A stretch of 64,000 nt of DNA from SIG455 sp045589495 (GCA_045589495.1 JAZNPF010000041.1:1-64000), one strand, 5' to 3'; shown: positions 16,123 to 25,004, numbered from the stretch's first letter. The notes: a model not told the origin generated them from the sequence alone. Program-made: numbers and translations.

Positions 16123-16817
16123 TTTTTGATATTCTTACCCTTTTCCCAGAAATGTTTGATGGTGTGCTCAATTCCAGTATGCTTGGCAGAGCCGCTGACA
16201 AAGGTATTCTGGAATTCAATGCTGTAAATATACGTGATTTCGCAGACAACAAACATAACCGCGTAGACGATGCCCCCTACGGCGGCGGACGTGGTATGGT
16301 TATGCAGGCTCCTCCTATTTACAGTTGTTTTAAAAATATTGAAGAAAAACGTGGCAAAAAGCCGCATCTTATATATATGTCACCCAAAGGTAAAGTACTT
16401 ACGCAAAAAGATGCAATCCGCTTATCGCAAATGGATAATATAGCAATTTTATGCGGTCACTATGAGGGAGTTGACCAACGCATTATAGACGAAATCGTTG
16501 ACGAAGAAATTTCGATCGGTGACTATGTGCTTACCGGCGGTGAACTTCCTGCAATGGTGCTTATTGACACAATAAGCCGTATGATCGACGGCGTACTTTC
16601 AAATGAAGACAGTTTTACAGACGAATCTCACTTTAACGGTCTGTTGGAATACCCACATTATACACGCCCACCTGAATTTCACGGTATGACCGTACCCGAT
16701 GTACTGCTTTCTGGAAATCACGCAGAAATTGAAAAGTGGCGCAGACAAAAGTCATTGGAAACAACAAAAAAATACAGACCTGACCTTTTGAAAGGAACAG
16801 ATGAAAATGAAAATTAA
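16119..16817 (+). CDS. trmD: tRNA (guanine37-N1)-methyltransferase TrmD
   Basis: 232 residues with the SPOUT knot motifs: DDAPYGGGRGMVMQAPPI, LCGHYEGVDQRIID and SIGDYVLTGGELPAMVLID. It methylates G37 of tRNAs, including tRNA-Leu, to prevent frameshifting. It is translationally coupled to rimM. The usual downstream rplS is missing; an ATPase gene overlaps its end instead. Confidence 0.97.
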   Translation: MIFDILTLFPEMFDGVLNSSMLGRAADKGILEFNAVNIRDFADNKHNRVDDAPYGGGRGMVMQAPPIYSCFKNIEEKRGKKPHLIYMSPKGKVLTQKDAIRLSQMDNIAILCGHYEGVDQRIIDEIVDEEISIGDYVLTGGELPAMVLIDTISRMIDGVLSNEDSFTDESHFNGLLEYPHYTRPPEFHGMTVPDVLLSGNHAEIEKWRRQKSLETTKKYRPDLLKGTDENEN

Positions 16818-18795
16818 CCGTGTGTATATCAAAAACTTTGGCGGCATCTCCGACAGAGAATACATACTTTCCGACGGACTCAACGTAATATTCGGTGAAA
16901 ACGAATCAGGAAAAAGCACATTTTTATCTTTTATCCGTTTTATCTTTTACGGTGCAAAAAAATCACGGGCAAAAGAACTTTCTTTCCGTGACAAATATAT
17001 GCCGTGGAGTGGCGAGGATATGTCGGGCGAAATTGAATTCACTTCAAACAGTACTGAATATTCTCTTTCCCGAACAATTTCTGCTACCGGAAGAAAAAAA
17101 GATGTTACTTTTATAAACAAAACAACCGGTGATACTTTACCTGTTCCCGACGCCGACGAAATAGGAACAGAACTTTTTAAATTGAGTGAAGATGCTTTTT
17201 TAAAAACTCTTTTCCTGGGTGCCGAAGGTGCACAGATTACATCTGACGGTGAACTGCTTACCAAAATATCAAATGTCTCACAAAGCGGCGATGAAAATAT
17301 TTCATATCAGTCAATATGTGCCCAAATCAATAATATGATTGCTGATTTATCTTCTCCGCGAAGAAACAAAGCAATAATCCCCGCCCTTGAAAGACAACTG
17401 GAAATTTTAAAAGAAAAAAAAGAAGATGCACAAATTCTTTATGAAAAGAAAAATGTGTTATCCATCAATCTTGAAGAAGTCACTTTGAAACTTGACGAAG
17501 CAATAAGTACAAAAACCAAATTAAACGATATGATTGCCAAAGCAAAGAAATACACCGACTGGCAGACATATAAAAAAGCCGGAGAGAAATTAAAAGAAGC
17601 CGAACAACTTTATAAAAACTCTCTAAGCACCGAAGAAACAATTAACGCAAAATACGATTTCTTAAATGATATAACTGACGAAGAAGAACAAATTATTTTA
17701 AAAGATAATTCTTTAGATATTTCCTCTGCAAAAACACAGGAGATACTCCTTGGTGACAAGGTCTCAACAAGCAAAAAAATTGCGATTTTATGCATTATTC
17801 TTTCAGTAATATCAGCAATCGCAGGGATATTCTCTCCCATTTCATTTATCGGTACTGCGTTTTTAATTTTATTTGCAGTTCATTTTATATTATCATCAAA
17901 AAAATTTAAACGTGAAATAGTCCAAATAACCAATAAAATCATCGCAGCCGAACAAGAAAAATCGAAAATACTGAAAAAATACAACCTCGAAAGCACCGAG
18001 CATTACAAATTACTAAAACGTGAAAACGCAGATCTATCAGAACGTGAAGAATTGAATAAATCGAATTCAAACGCTCTAAAGGAGATCTATAACGGACGTA
18101 AATATGGTTTTGATGCTCTGACTTTACAGGTCATTGAACGATACGGAAGCATTGAAAATCTTGAATGCGAAAAAGTCGATATCGACGAAATCACAATTTC
18201 AGAACAAATTAAATCTGTCGACGAAAAAATACTTAATCTCACAGCAGAACGTGCTACAATCAAAAACAACATCAATTCTGCCGAAGATATTTCGCAGGAA
18301 CTTACAAATATAGAAAGTGAAATCAACTATTTAAACCTTTCTCTTAAAGAAGCAAACGAAAAACTTCGTATCTTAAACCTTGCAACAGAAATTTTAAATC
18401 AGTCTTACGAAGAACTGAAAGGTAATTTTGCCCCTCGTCTTGCAAAAACAACAGCAAGTATTTTCAACAAATTAACAGGTGGCAAATACGGAGAACTCAT
18501 TGTTAATGACGAATTTCAAATTCAGTTGAAAAGCGACGGAAAATACGAAATTTCAAAATTTTTCAGTTCAGGTACAATTCAACAGTTGTATTTTTCTTTA
18601 AGATTAGGTATAATAGAATTGATTATGGGTAATTATCCCTTGTTTATTGATGATGCATTCATTACTTATGACGATTCAAGATTCAAAAATGCATCTGATT
18701 TTTTAAAGGATTACTCTGAAAATAACCAAATCGTATTTTGTACCTGTCACACGCGCGAAAGCAATATGCAAGGCGCACAGGTACTCAAATTCTGA
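16801..18795 (+). CDS. YhaN/SMC-like AAA ATPase with an internal membrane hairpin
   Basis: 664 residues (first ATG; a second ATG two codons later is equally possible). A Rad50/SMC-like ABC head is split in two. Walker A, FGENESGKST, is at 31-40. The signature helix FSSGTIQQLYFSLRLGIIEL and Walker B PLFIDDAFITYDD are near the C-terminus. Long coiled coils flank two hydrophobic helices around residues 325-365. This layout fits COG4717 YhaN proteins, which are usually longer and paired with a SbcD-like phosphoesterase; none is next to it. It overlaps trmD by 17 bp. Confidence 0.75.
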   Translation: MKMKINRVYIKNFGGISDREYILSDGLNVIFGENESGKSTFLSFIRFIFYGAKKSRAKELSFRDKYMPWSGEDMSGEIEFTSNSTEYSLSRTISATGRKKDVTFINKTTGDTLPVPDADEIGTELFKLSEDAFLKTLFLGAEGAQITSDGELLTKISNVSQSGDENISYQSICAQINNMIADLSSPRRNKAIIPALERQLEILKEKKEDAQILYEKKNVLSINLEEVTLKLDEAISTKTKLNDMIAKAKKYTDWQTYKKAGEKLKEAEQLYKNSLSTEETINAKYDFLNDITDEEEQIILKDNSLDISSAKTQEILLGDKVSTSKKIAILCIILSVISAIAGIFSPISFIGTAFLILFAVHFILSSKKFKREIVQITNKIIAAEQEKSKILKKYNLESTEHYKLLKRENADLSEREELNKSNSNALKEIYNGRKYGFDALTLQVIERYGSIENLECEKVDIDEITISEQIKSVDEKILNLTAERATIKNNINSAEDISQELTNIESEINYLNLSLKEANEKLRILNLATEILNQSYEELKGNFAPRLAKTTASIFNKLTGGKYGELIVNDEFQIQLKSDGKYEISKFFSSGTIQQLYFSLRLGIIELIMGNYPLFIDDAFITYDDSRFKNASDFLKDYSENNQIVFCTCHTRESNMQGAQVLKF

Positions 18796-18812
18796 CGGAG
18801 GTGTTTTATCTT

Positions 18813-19175
18813 ATGGCAAACGCAAGTGTAGAATTTTTAAAAGGTAATGTTACTATTGACAACGAAGTAATTGCTCAGATTTGCGGAATTATAACAACCG
18901 GTTGCTATGGTGTTGTTGGTATGGCTTACAGTTCTAAATCCAAAGGCATCGCATCGCTCCTGGTAAAGGATAAAATTTCTAAAGGTGTAGACGTTTACGT
19001 TTCTCCTGATAAAAAAATAAGTGTTGATATTCATATCATCATCGAATACGGCGTCAATATACAAACTACAAGCGATAGCATTATAAGTAATGTGAAATAT
19101 CATTTGAATTATATGACAGGTCTTGATGTAGACAGCGTAAAGGTGTTTGTTGACGGTGCCAGAGTACGCGAATAG
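18813..19175 (+). CDS. Asp23/Gls24 family envelope stress protein
   Basis: 120 residues from the ATG behind GGAGGTG. It contains the Asp23 core GNVTIDNEVIAQICGIITTGCYGVVGMA and the C-terminal VDSVKVFVDGARV. Related to YloU, these proteins sit at the membrane surface and are paired with a DAK2/FakA gene, as here (11 bp downstream). Confidence 0.93.
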   Translation: MANASVEFLKGNVTIDNEVIAQICGIITTGCYGVVGMAYSSKSKGIASLLVKDKISKGVDVYVSPDKKISVDIHIIIEYGVNIQTTSDSIISNVKYHLNYMTGLDVDSVKVFVDGARVRE

Positions 19176-19186
19176 AGGTGAAAACT

Positions 19187-20824
19187 GTGATAGAAATATT
19201 AACAGGTGAACTGCTGGCGGATATGATTGTATCAGGCAGCAATAACCTTTCCAATAAAAAAACCGAAATAGACGACTTAAACGTATTCCCAGTACCCGAT
19301 GGCGACACAGGTACTAATATGTCACTTACTATGCAATCCTGCGTTGAAGAAGTTACAAAAGCAAAGGACAAGGGAATCGGTGTTGTATCAAAAACTTTAT
19401 CCTCTGCTGCTCTTCGTGGGGCAAGAGGTAACTCTGGCGTTATCACAAGTCAGTTAATGCGTGGTATCGCCAAAAGATTTTCAGGTCTTGAAACATGTGG
19501 TAAAAAAGAATTTGCCGAAGCAATGAAATTTGCTGCCGACTCTGCATACGGTGCTGTTATGAAGCCTATTGAGGGTACCATCTTGACAGTTGCACGCGGA
19601 ATTTGCAATGGTGCTTTGGAAAATGTAGAATCTGCCGCAGATATTGTTTCACTTCTTAAAAGCAGTATCGAAGCAGGAAATCAAGCATTAGACCGCACTC
19701 CCGACCTCCTCCCCCAACTTAAACAAGCAGGGGTTGTTGACGCCGGCGGTAAAGGTCTTGTGTGTTTCTGGGAGGGCGCTCTCTCCTATCTAGAAACAGG
19801 TATAATCGTTGAACGCACTGATTCACCTTCAGAACCGTCAACTCCAAAAGCCGAATTTGAAACTTTGGAAGAAATAAAATTTAAATATTGCACAGAGTTT
19901 CTAATTCATAAATCTGCTCCCAATGCAGACGTTTTTACGTATAAAACAAAAATCGAAAGATTTGGCGACTGCATGGTTGTAATTGATGATGACGATATTG
20001 TTAAAACGCATATCCATACAAATGAACCTAATATTGTAATTGGTGAAGCACTCAAACTCGGTGAACTTTCAAAAATTAAAATTGACAATATGAAAATTCA
20101 GCACGAAAACAGAGTTGTGACAGAAGATGAAGTTAAAACAGAAGTAGAAAAACCAGCAGAACCGCCTAAAAAATATGGTTTTATTTCCGTTGCTGTAGGT
20201 GACGGAATCGTAAACACAATGCGAGAACTCGGTATCGACCTTATAATTGAAGGCGGACAGACTATGAACCCTAGCGCCGAAGATATTCTCAATGCTATTG
20301 AGGCATTGAATGCAGAAAATATCTTTGTTTTCCCGAACAACAAAAATGTTATTTTATCTGCGGAACAAGCTAAAAATCTTACTAACAAAAATGTTGTTAT
20401 AATCCCCACTAAAAGCATTACTCAGGCAATTTCATGTATGATTTGCTTTGATGAAGACGAAGACATCGAAGAAATCACTGAAATGTTCAATGAAACAATT
20501 GAAAATGTTCGTACAGGTCAGATTACTTACGCAGTAAGAAACACCGTGGTGGAAGGCAAAAAAATCAAACAAGGTGACATTCTGGGTATAGTAGACGGTA
20601 AGATTGCTGTAGCAAAAAAATCGATTGACAGTGCTTTTTTCGCTACCTTGGATGAGGTTATCGGTGAGGGGGCTGATACGATCACCATATTCTACGGAAA
20701 AGATGTTTACGAGAAAGATTTACAAGAAATAAAAGAAAAGATTGAAAAGAAATATGACGATTATGATGTTTCTGTTCAGTACGGCGGTCAGAACGTATAT
20801 TATTATATAATTTCTGCTGAATAA
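19187..20824 (+). CDS. fakA: FakA/YloV: DAK2-domain fatty-acid kinase catalytic protein
   Basis: 545 residues from a GTG start with AGAGGTG six bases upstream. The N-terminal DhaL-type kinase domain carries DLNVFPVPDGDTGTNMS (PDGDTGTN at 37-44) and RGARGNSGVI. A middle domain has IHTNEPNIVIGEAL, and the C-terminal part is DegV-like. FakA phosphorylates fatty acids held by FakB for phospholipid synthesis. No fakB is in the window. Paired with the Asp23 gene as in Bacillus yloU-yloV. Confidence 0.9.
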   Translation: MIEILTGELLADMIVSGSNNLSNKKTEIDDLNVFPVPDGDTGTNMSLTMQSCVEEVTKAKDKGIGVVSKTLSSAALRGARGNSGVITSQLMRGIAKRFSGLETCGKKEFAEAMKFAADSAYGAVMKPIEGTILTVARGICNGALENVESAADIVSLLKSSIEAGNQALDRTPDLLPQLKQAGVVDAGGKGLVCFWEGALSYLETGIIVERTDSPSEPSTPKAEFETLEEIKFKYCTEFLIHKSAPNADVFTYKTKIERFGDCMVVIDDDDIVKTHIHTNEPNIVIGEALKLGELSKIKIDNMKIQHENRVVTEDEVKTEVEKPAEPPKKYGFISVAVGDGIVNTMRELGIDLIIEGGQTMNPSAEDILNAIEALNAENIFVFPNNKNVILSAEQAKNLTNKNVVIIPTKSITQAISCMICFDEDEDIEEITEMFNETIENVRTGQITYAVRNTVVEGKKIKQGDILGIVDGKIAVAKKSIDSAFFATLDEVIGEGADTITIFYGKDVYEKDLQEIKEKIEKKYDDYDVSVQYGGQNVYYYIISAE

Positions 20825-20829
20825 ATATA

Positions 20830-20858
20830 AAAAGCAGAGTCATTGACTCTGCTTTTTA
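20830..20858 (+). terminator. Intrinsic terminator after fakA
   Basis: Stem AAAAGCAGAGTCA / (T)GACTCTGCTTTT with a short loop and a T-run, just after the fakA stop. Confidence 0.93.
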
Positions 20859-20888
20859 ACTTTATACTTACTTAAAGGAGATTTGAAA

Positions 20889-21119
20889 ATGCTGTTTTTT
20901 AAGAAAAAATTTAAAGCCACTATATATATCGACGGAATGTCGTGCAAACATTGCGCGGATAAAGTTGAAAATGCATTAAATGATATTGACGGATACTCTG
21001 CTAAAGTAGACCTTAATAAAAAATGTGCTCATATAAAATCCAATGCACCAATTATAAAAGATGATGTATTCAACACCATATTTACAATAGGCTTTACTCC
21101 GACAAAAATCGAAATATAA
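20889..21119 (+). CDS. Small heavy-metal-associated (HMA) domain protein, CopZ-like
   Basis: 76 residues from the ATG with AAAGGAG upstream. A single ferredoxin-like HMA fold carries the metal-binding motif GMSCKHCADKV (C19, C22) and ends IGFTPTKIEI. It is probably a copper chaperone. No copper ATPase or CsoR/CopY repressor is adjacent, so its partner lies elsewhere. Confidence 0.85.
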   Translation: MLFFKKKFKATIYIDGMSCKHCADKVENALNDIDGYSAKVDLNKKCAHIKSNAPIIKDDVFNTIFTIGFTPTKIEI

Positions 21120-21132
21120 TATTATTTTTAGT

Positions 21133-21162
21133 TTGACATACCAACAATGTCTGTGATATAAT
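21133..21162 (+). promoter_or_regulatory. Promoter of tRNA-Leu
   Basis: Perfect TTGACA (21133-21138), an 18-bp spacer, then perfect TATAAT (21157-21162). It ends 16 bp before the tRNA 5' end. Confidence 0.92.
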
Positions 21163-21178
21163 ATTATGGTATTCATTT

Positions 21179-21260
21179 GCGGATGTGGCGAAGTTGGCAT
21201 ACGCGCAAGATTTAGGTTCTTGTGTCAGACGACGTGCAGGTTCGACCCCTGTCATCCGCA
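21179..21260 (+). tRNA. tRNA-Leu (anticodon UAG)
   Basis: 82 nt. The acceptor stem GCGGATG pairs with CATCCGC, and the discriminator base is A. The anticodon stem CAAGA / TCTTG encloses loop TTTAGGT with anticodon TAG. There is a long class II variable arm and a T arm with GTTCGACC. CCA is not encoded. It has its own consensus promoter and terminator and marks the border between conserved and accessory DNA. Confidence 0.97.
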
Positions 21261-21269
21261 TTAAAGTTT

Positions 21270-21305
21270 AAAGCACTTACAGTTTTAGATGTAAGTGCTT
21301 TTTCC
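21270..21305 (+). terminator. Intrinsic terminator after tRNA-Leu
   Basis: 12-bp stem AAAGCACTTACA / TGTAAGTGCTTT with an 8-nt loop and a T-run, 9 bp after the tRNA. It also faces the end of the convergent isomerase gene. Confidence 0.93.
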
Positions 21306-21320
21306 TTTCCACCCCCTATT

Positions 21321-21497
21321 TCATCCTGCCAACTTTTTTCTTTGCTCTTTTAACTGTCTCGGCATTTCAGTTAAGGTTTTAATGAATTCTGTACCGCTAT
21401 CCATAAACGGGGCTTTCAAGTTTATATCGAGTGTCAATCCGTTTTTGTCTTCATAGATTATGATTTTGTCTATCAGGAGTGTCAGGTTTGTATGGCT
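21321..21497 (-). mobile_element. Serine-recombinase-like C-terminal remnant fused in frame to the isomerase
   Basis: The last ~57 codons of the isomerase gene encode LTLLIDKIIIYEDKNG, LTLDINLKAPF and then a basic end RQLKEQRKKLAG. This is the style of the C-terminal beta strands of large serine recombinases of Firmicute mobile elements, which typically read LIDKIxVYEDKxxEIxxxF. It stops 60 bp from the tRNA-Leu terminator region. The assignment is by eye and short, so it is tentative. Confidence 0.5.
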
Positions 21498-22385
21498 GAG
21501 TTTCTTTTCTTTAAGTATTTTCTCAAGTAACTCTGCACTTTCTGCAACGGCGTCTCTTCCATCTTCTCTGTATGGAAACTGGTCAAACGTTATATAGCCC
21601 TTATAGTCTGTCTTCTTAAGCCAGTATAAAAATTCAAGATATGCAATTGTATGCACATTTCCTACAATCATATCGTCATCCCATACACCATAGTTATCAT
21701 TTATATGTATATGCCTAAGTTTATCACCATACATTTTGCACATTGCAACGGACTCGGCAGGGTTTTCATATCCTAAAACAGCATGTCCATAATCGAGTGC
21801 TATGCCCGCATTATTACATTTTATGTCGTTGAGCATCATCAGGGTTGTTCCTATTGTGTTTATATATGAATGTGTTCTCGGCTCTTTTAATTTATATTCT
21901 AAAGTTATGTTGATATCTTTGTTATATTCGCAGATTTCTTTTAAAGCATCTGAAAACAATGTGCGCTCTTTTATGTAATCAGCCGCAAACATATAGTCGT
22001 ATCCGTCCTGACCTGGCCATAGCGTTACAATTTTGCATCCTAGTTCTTCTGCAAAATCAACTGCAAATCTAGCATCTTCTATCGCCTTTTTTCGCACATC
22101 CATATCTGTAGAAGACAGGCTTCCGTGTTTGAATATAGGATTAGCAAAAGTATCAACTGCAACTGAAGCAAGCTCTAACCCTGTTTCTTTTAAACAGTTT
22201 TTGATCACATCAATGTTGTTCTTAAAGTCCTCAGTTAGAACAATATCTACTGCACTAATGCTCGGAATACTCTTAACTCTTTTGAACATTTCTTCGATCG
22301 AGAACTGTCGACCGTAAGCACTGCAATATCTGTCACTACAGGAAGCAACATTTGATATAAACACCGAATATTTTATATTCATCAT
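21321..22385 (-). CDS. TIM-barrel sugar (phosphate) isomerase/epimerase with a foreign C-terminal tail
   Basis: 354 residues. Residues 1 to about 295 form an AP-endonuclease-2/xylose-isomerase-like barrel with plausible metal ligands in ITLEYKLKEPR, GIALDYGHAVLGYE, LRHIHINDNYG and ITFDQFPY. Such proteins isomerise or epimerise sugars or keto-sugars in the cytoplasm; the substrate is unknown. Family members normally end near residue 295. Here about 57 extra residues, including LLIDKIIIYEDKNG and LDINLKAPF, resemble the C-terminus of large serine recombinases (see 21321-21497). It is the last gene of the minus-strand sugar cluster. GAGGAGG precedes the start. Confidence 0.85.
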   Translation of the reverse strand: MMNIKYSVFISNVASCSDRYCSAYGRQFSIEEMFKRVKSIPSISAVDIVLTEDFKNNIDVIKNCLKETGLELASVAVDTFANPIFKHGSLSSTDMDVRKKAIEDARFAVDFAEELGCKIVTLWPGQDGYDYMFAADYIKERTLFSDALKEICEYNKDINITLEYKLKEPRTHSYINTIGTTLMMLNDIKCNNAGIALDYGHAVLGYENPAESVAMCKMYGDKLRHIHINDNYGVWDDDMIVGNVHTIAYLEFLYWLKKTDYKGYITFDQFPYREDGRDAVAESAELLEKILKEKKLSHTNLTLLIDKIIIYEDKNGLTLDINLKAPFMDSGTEFIKTLTEMPRQLKEQRKKLAG

Positions 22386-22466
22386 AACTCCTCCTCTTTT
22401 TTTAGTTATATTATAGAAGTTGGCAATCTATCATATTATTTTTTTGGTCATATAAACATATATAAT

Positions 22467-23252
22467 TTACTTGTATTTTATATCAGTACCAACAAAGCCA
22501 ATTGTTTCAAAATCTTTTGGATTCTGACGAACTATATAATCAATATAGGAATCAATTATTTTTGCAGTAAAAATATATCCAGATGGATTCATATGTCCAT
22601 ACAGAAAAAATTTCTCTTCAAATTTATCACCATATACCGGACCATATTTATATAAATCAATAACATATGTATTATCAAAATGTTCAGCAAGTGAATATAT
22701 CAATTCTGCAACTGATTTTGCCTTATCCTCTTTATCCTGGGTTTTGGGTTTCGGAAGTGTAACAAAAAAGAATTTCGAATCAGGGCTGATTTCCTTATAT
22801 CTTTGCACAATTGCAGCATAATATCCGGCAAAAGTATGTTTATTGTTAGCATAATTTTCATCATCAATATCATCGACACTTCCGATTTCCATATTCTGAC
22901 CATATATATCGTTTACACCTAACGCTACGACATATGCCTGACACGCTTTTTCTTTATCCCAAAAGCCATTACTTTCAGCAAAATCTTTTATATATTCTTG
23001 TGCAGTCATTCCGCCACGGGAAAAATTATATGCTTTAAGACCATTCTTTCGTGCTATATACTGTCCCCATGAGTATTCGTACAAATCATGATACCCTGGA
23101 TTTCCTTCTTCATCACGGGTCTCAAACTCACCCGACGAAAGACTATCTCCAATAAATGCTATTGTACGAAAAACAGAAGTATTGCTATATCCGTCAACCA
23201 ATTTGTCAAGCGGTTTTTCGTTTTCATTATAAAGTTCTCTTTCCCAATCCAT
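22467..23252 (-). CDS. SGNH/GDSL hydrolase (probable carbohydrate esterase), cytoplasmic
   Basis: 261 residues from the ATG with GGAG nine bases upstream; a TTG abutting the upstream stop has no ribosome-binding site. Block I is IAFIGDSLSSGE with the catalytic Ser, block III is ALGVNDIYGQ, and the catalytic His is in YGHMNPSGYIFTAK. The usual Asp of the DxxH pair is not in its normal place. No signal peptide. It probably removes an acetyl or other acyl group from imported oligosaccharides. It lies immediately after the RpiB-like gene. Confidence 0.82.
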   Translation of the reverse strand: MDWERELYNENEKPLDKLVDGYSNTSVFRTIAFIGDSLSSGEFETRDEEGNPGYHDLYEYSWGQYIARKNGLKAYNFSRGGMTAQEYIKDFAESNGFWDKEKACQAYVVALGVNDIYGQNMEIGSVDDIDDENYANNKHTFAGYYAAIVQRYKEISPDSKFFFVTLPKPKTQDKEDKAKSVAELIYSLAEHFDNTYVIDLYKYGPVYGDKFEEKFFLYGHMNPSGYIFTAKIIDSYIDYIVRQNPKDFETIGFVGTDIKYK

Positions 23253-23267
23253 TCGATATTTCTCCAA

Positions 23268-23840
23268 TCATTCAGGTTTTTTCTCAAGTTTTAAAGGATA
23301 GTCACCGAGTTTGTTCACTTTAAATCCATTTGATTTGTATTCTTCATAATCAAATGCTTCAAGTTCATCTATAGCAAGTTTATGGAATTCATAGAAATTC
23401 TTCCACCATTCATATCCAGTGCCAAGGTCAGCATTGAGATATGCATCTACGATATCGCAAGCCATAGCAGGTGCTACATAGAATGCGCCCATTGCTAGAA
23501 CATTTACGCCATTACCTGTGATAGCACGGAGTGCAGCAGGAACACTCTCAACAACGCCTGCATGTACATGAGGGCATTTGCTTGCAGCGATATGAATACC
23601 CATACCTGTACCGCAGAAGAGAAGTGCTCTCTCAAACTCGCCCTCAGAAATCATAGAACCTGCACGAAGGCCTACTCTGTGGAACATAAGGTCTGTATCG
23701 TTAGGATCAGAATCAACCTTTACACCAACATCGGTGATTGTCCAGCCTTTTTCTCTTAAATGTTCACATACTGCTTCTTTCAAGGGGAATCCCGCAAAAT
23801 CGGCTCCTACTAAAATTTGTTTTTCTTTTACTTTTTTCAT
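23268..23840 (-). CDS. RpiB/LacA/LacB family sugar-phosphate isomerase
   Basis: 190 residues. It opens ILVGADFAGFPLKEAV (RpiB proteins have GxDHAG; here the His is Phe). The catalytic-type Cys76 is followed by GTGMGIHIAASKCPHVHAG, and NVLAMGAF follows. The C-terminus is about 40 residues longer than in RpiB. The family interconverts aldose and ketose phosphates (ribose, allose, galactose 6-P, tetrose 4-P). The altered first motif and the gene context suggest an unusual sugar rather than housekeeping ribose 5-P isomerase. Confidence 0.85.
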   Translation of the reverse strand: MKKVKEKQILVGADFAGFPLKEAVCEHLREKGWTITDVGVKVDSDPNDTDLMFHRVGLRAGSMISEGEFERALLFCGTGMGIHIAASKCPHVHAGVVESVPAALRAITGNGVNVLAMGAFYVAPAMACDIVDAYLNADLGTGYEWWKNFYEFHKLAIDELEAFDYEEYKSNGFKVNKLGDYPLKLEKKPE

Positions 23841-23880
23841 TTTAATCTCTCCTTTATATAAATTCTTTATGTAATTTGCA

Positions 23881-24669
23881 TTAAATATAAAAATTTTCTT
23901 TTAACCAGTTTACAAACAATTCTTTCCATTGTGCAATGTGTGAAGTGCCATTTGCAAGTCCCAATCCATGAACGCCATCAGGAAATATATGCATTTCAAA
24001 AAGCACATTCATAGATTTTAGTTTTTCTCCGTACTGCAAACTGTTGCAAACATTGACCAAACTATCATTTGAGGTATGCCATATAAAGGTTTTAGGCGTT
24101 TCTTCATCTGCTATTAAAGCAGGATTTAATTCCTTAGCAATTGCTAATTTGTCAGGCGTTGATCCCAATAAATTTATAGTAGTTTGCAAATTGGTTATTG
24201 CTAAATCTGACAGAGAAATTACCGGATAACACAAAACCTGGAAATTTGGAAGATAATCAATTTTATCAACATCATCTTGGCCTTCTAAATCTAATTTTTC
24301 TCTATAAGTACAGGTAAGTGCAGCCAAATGCCCACCTGCAGAAGAACCCATAACACCAATCTTGTCAGTAATAATATCAAATCTTTTAGCATTTGCCCTT
24401 ACGAACCTAATACTTCTTCTTGCATCAAGCAACTGTACAGGAAAACGATAAGGGGAAACTCTGTATTGCAACACAAAAGCATCCATACCAATACTGTTTA
24501 AATATTCTGCATAATCCTTGCCTTCGTCAGATGCACGGAATGTATATCCGCCTCCTGGAAATATAACAATTGTAGCATCTGTTGTTTTTTCCTTAGCAGG
24601 ATAATACTCTAAAACAGGTTCATAATCAATAACTCCTGGTGCCTGATCCCATAGTTTGAAAATTTCCAT
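23881..24669 (-). CDS. Alpha/beta hydrolase, acetyl-ester or feruloyl-esterase-like
   Basis: 262 residues from the ATG behind GAGGAG. It has an HGGG-like oxyanion segment (IVIFPGGGYTF), the nucleophile elbow GVMGSSAGGH, an acid near TFIWHTSNDSLVNV, and the catalytic His in IFPDGVHGLGLAN. This fits the BD-FAE/acetylxylan-esterase-like group of bacterial hydrolases. No signal peptide, so it acts on imported oligosaccharides. It is co-directional with rhaM and the isomerase genes. Confidence 0.82.
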   Translation of the reverse strand: MEIFKLWDQAPGVIDYEPVLEYYPAKEKTTDATIVIFPGGGYTFRASDEGKDYAEYLNSIGMDAFVLQYRVSPYRFPVQLLDARRSIRFVRANAKRFDIITDKIGVMGSSAGGHLAALTCTYREKLDLEGQDDVDKIDYLPNFQVLCYPVISLSDLAITNLQTTINLLGSTPDKLAIAKELNPALIADEETPKTFIWHTSNDSLVNVCNSLQYGEKLKSMNVLFEMHIFPDGVHGLGLANGTSHIAQWKELFVNWLKENFYI

Positions 24670-24689
24670 ATTGTATCTCCTCAAAAAAT

Positions 24690-25004
24690 TCAATCTAAAT
24701 GAAATACATTTTTCAAATCAATACTTACGGGACTGTTATCGGGATTTGTTTCCATCATATCTGCCATATAATCCCACCACTTAAGGTTGATTTCCGTATA
24801 GTCACGCTGTGCCCATTTTTCTTCATCCTCAACCTCTATATAACCAAACAAAACGCGTGTTTCTTCATCAAGGAAAATTTCAAACTTATGACAACCATGT
24901 TCTTTGAGCATATCTCTCATTTCGGGCCAGATTTCTCTGTGGCGCTTTTCATACTCAGCTTCGCAACCTTCAAAAACTTTCATCTTAAAAGCCTTAATAA
25001 TCAT
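24690..25004 (-). CDS. rhaM: L-rhamnose mutarotase
   Basis: 104 residues, the same length as the characterised enzymes. The RhaM core is KMKVFEGCEAEYEKRHREIW, GCHKFEIFLDEETRVLFGYIE and NLKWWDYMADMMETNPDNSP. The start is behind AGGAGG; an upstream in-frame extension overlaps the GH20 gene end and is not used. It interconverts alpha and beta L-rhamnose. This is the clearest evidence that the island handles rhamnose-containing polymers, although rhaA, rhaB and rhaD are not in the window. Confidence 0.93.
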   Translation of the reverse strand: MIIKAFKMKVFEGCEAEYEKRHREIWPEMRDMLKEHGCHKFEIFLDEETRVLFGYIEVEDEEKWAQRDYTEINLKWWDYMADMMETNPDNSPVSIDLKNVFHLD

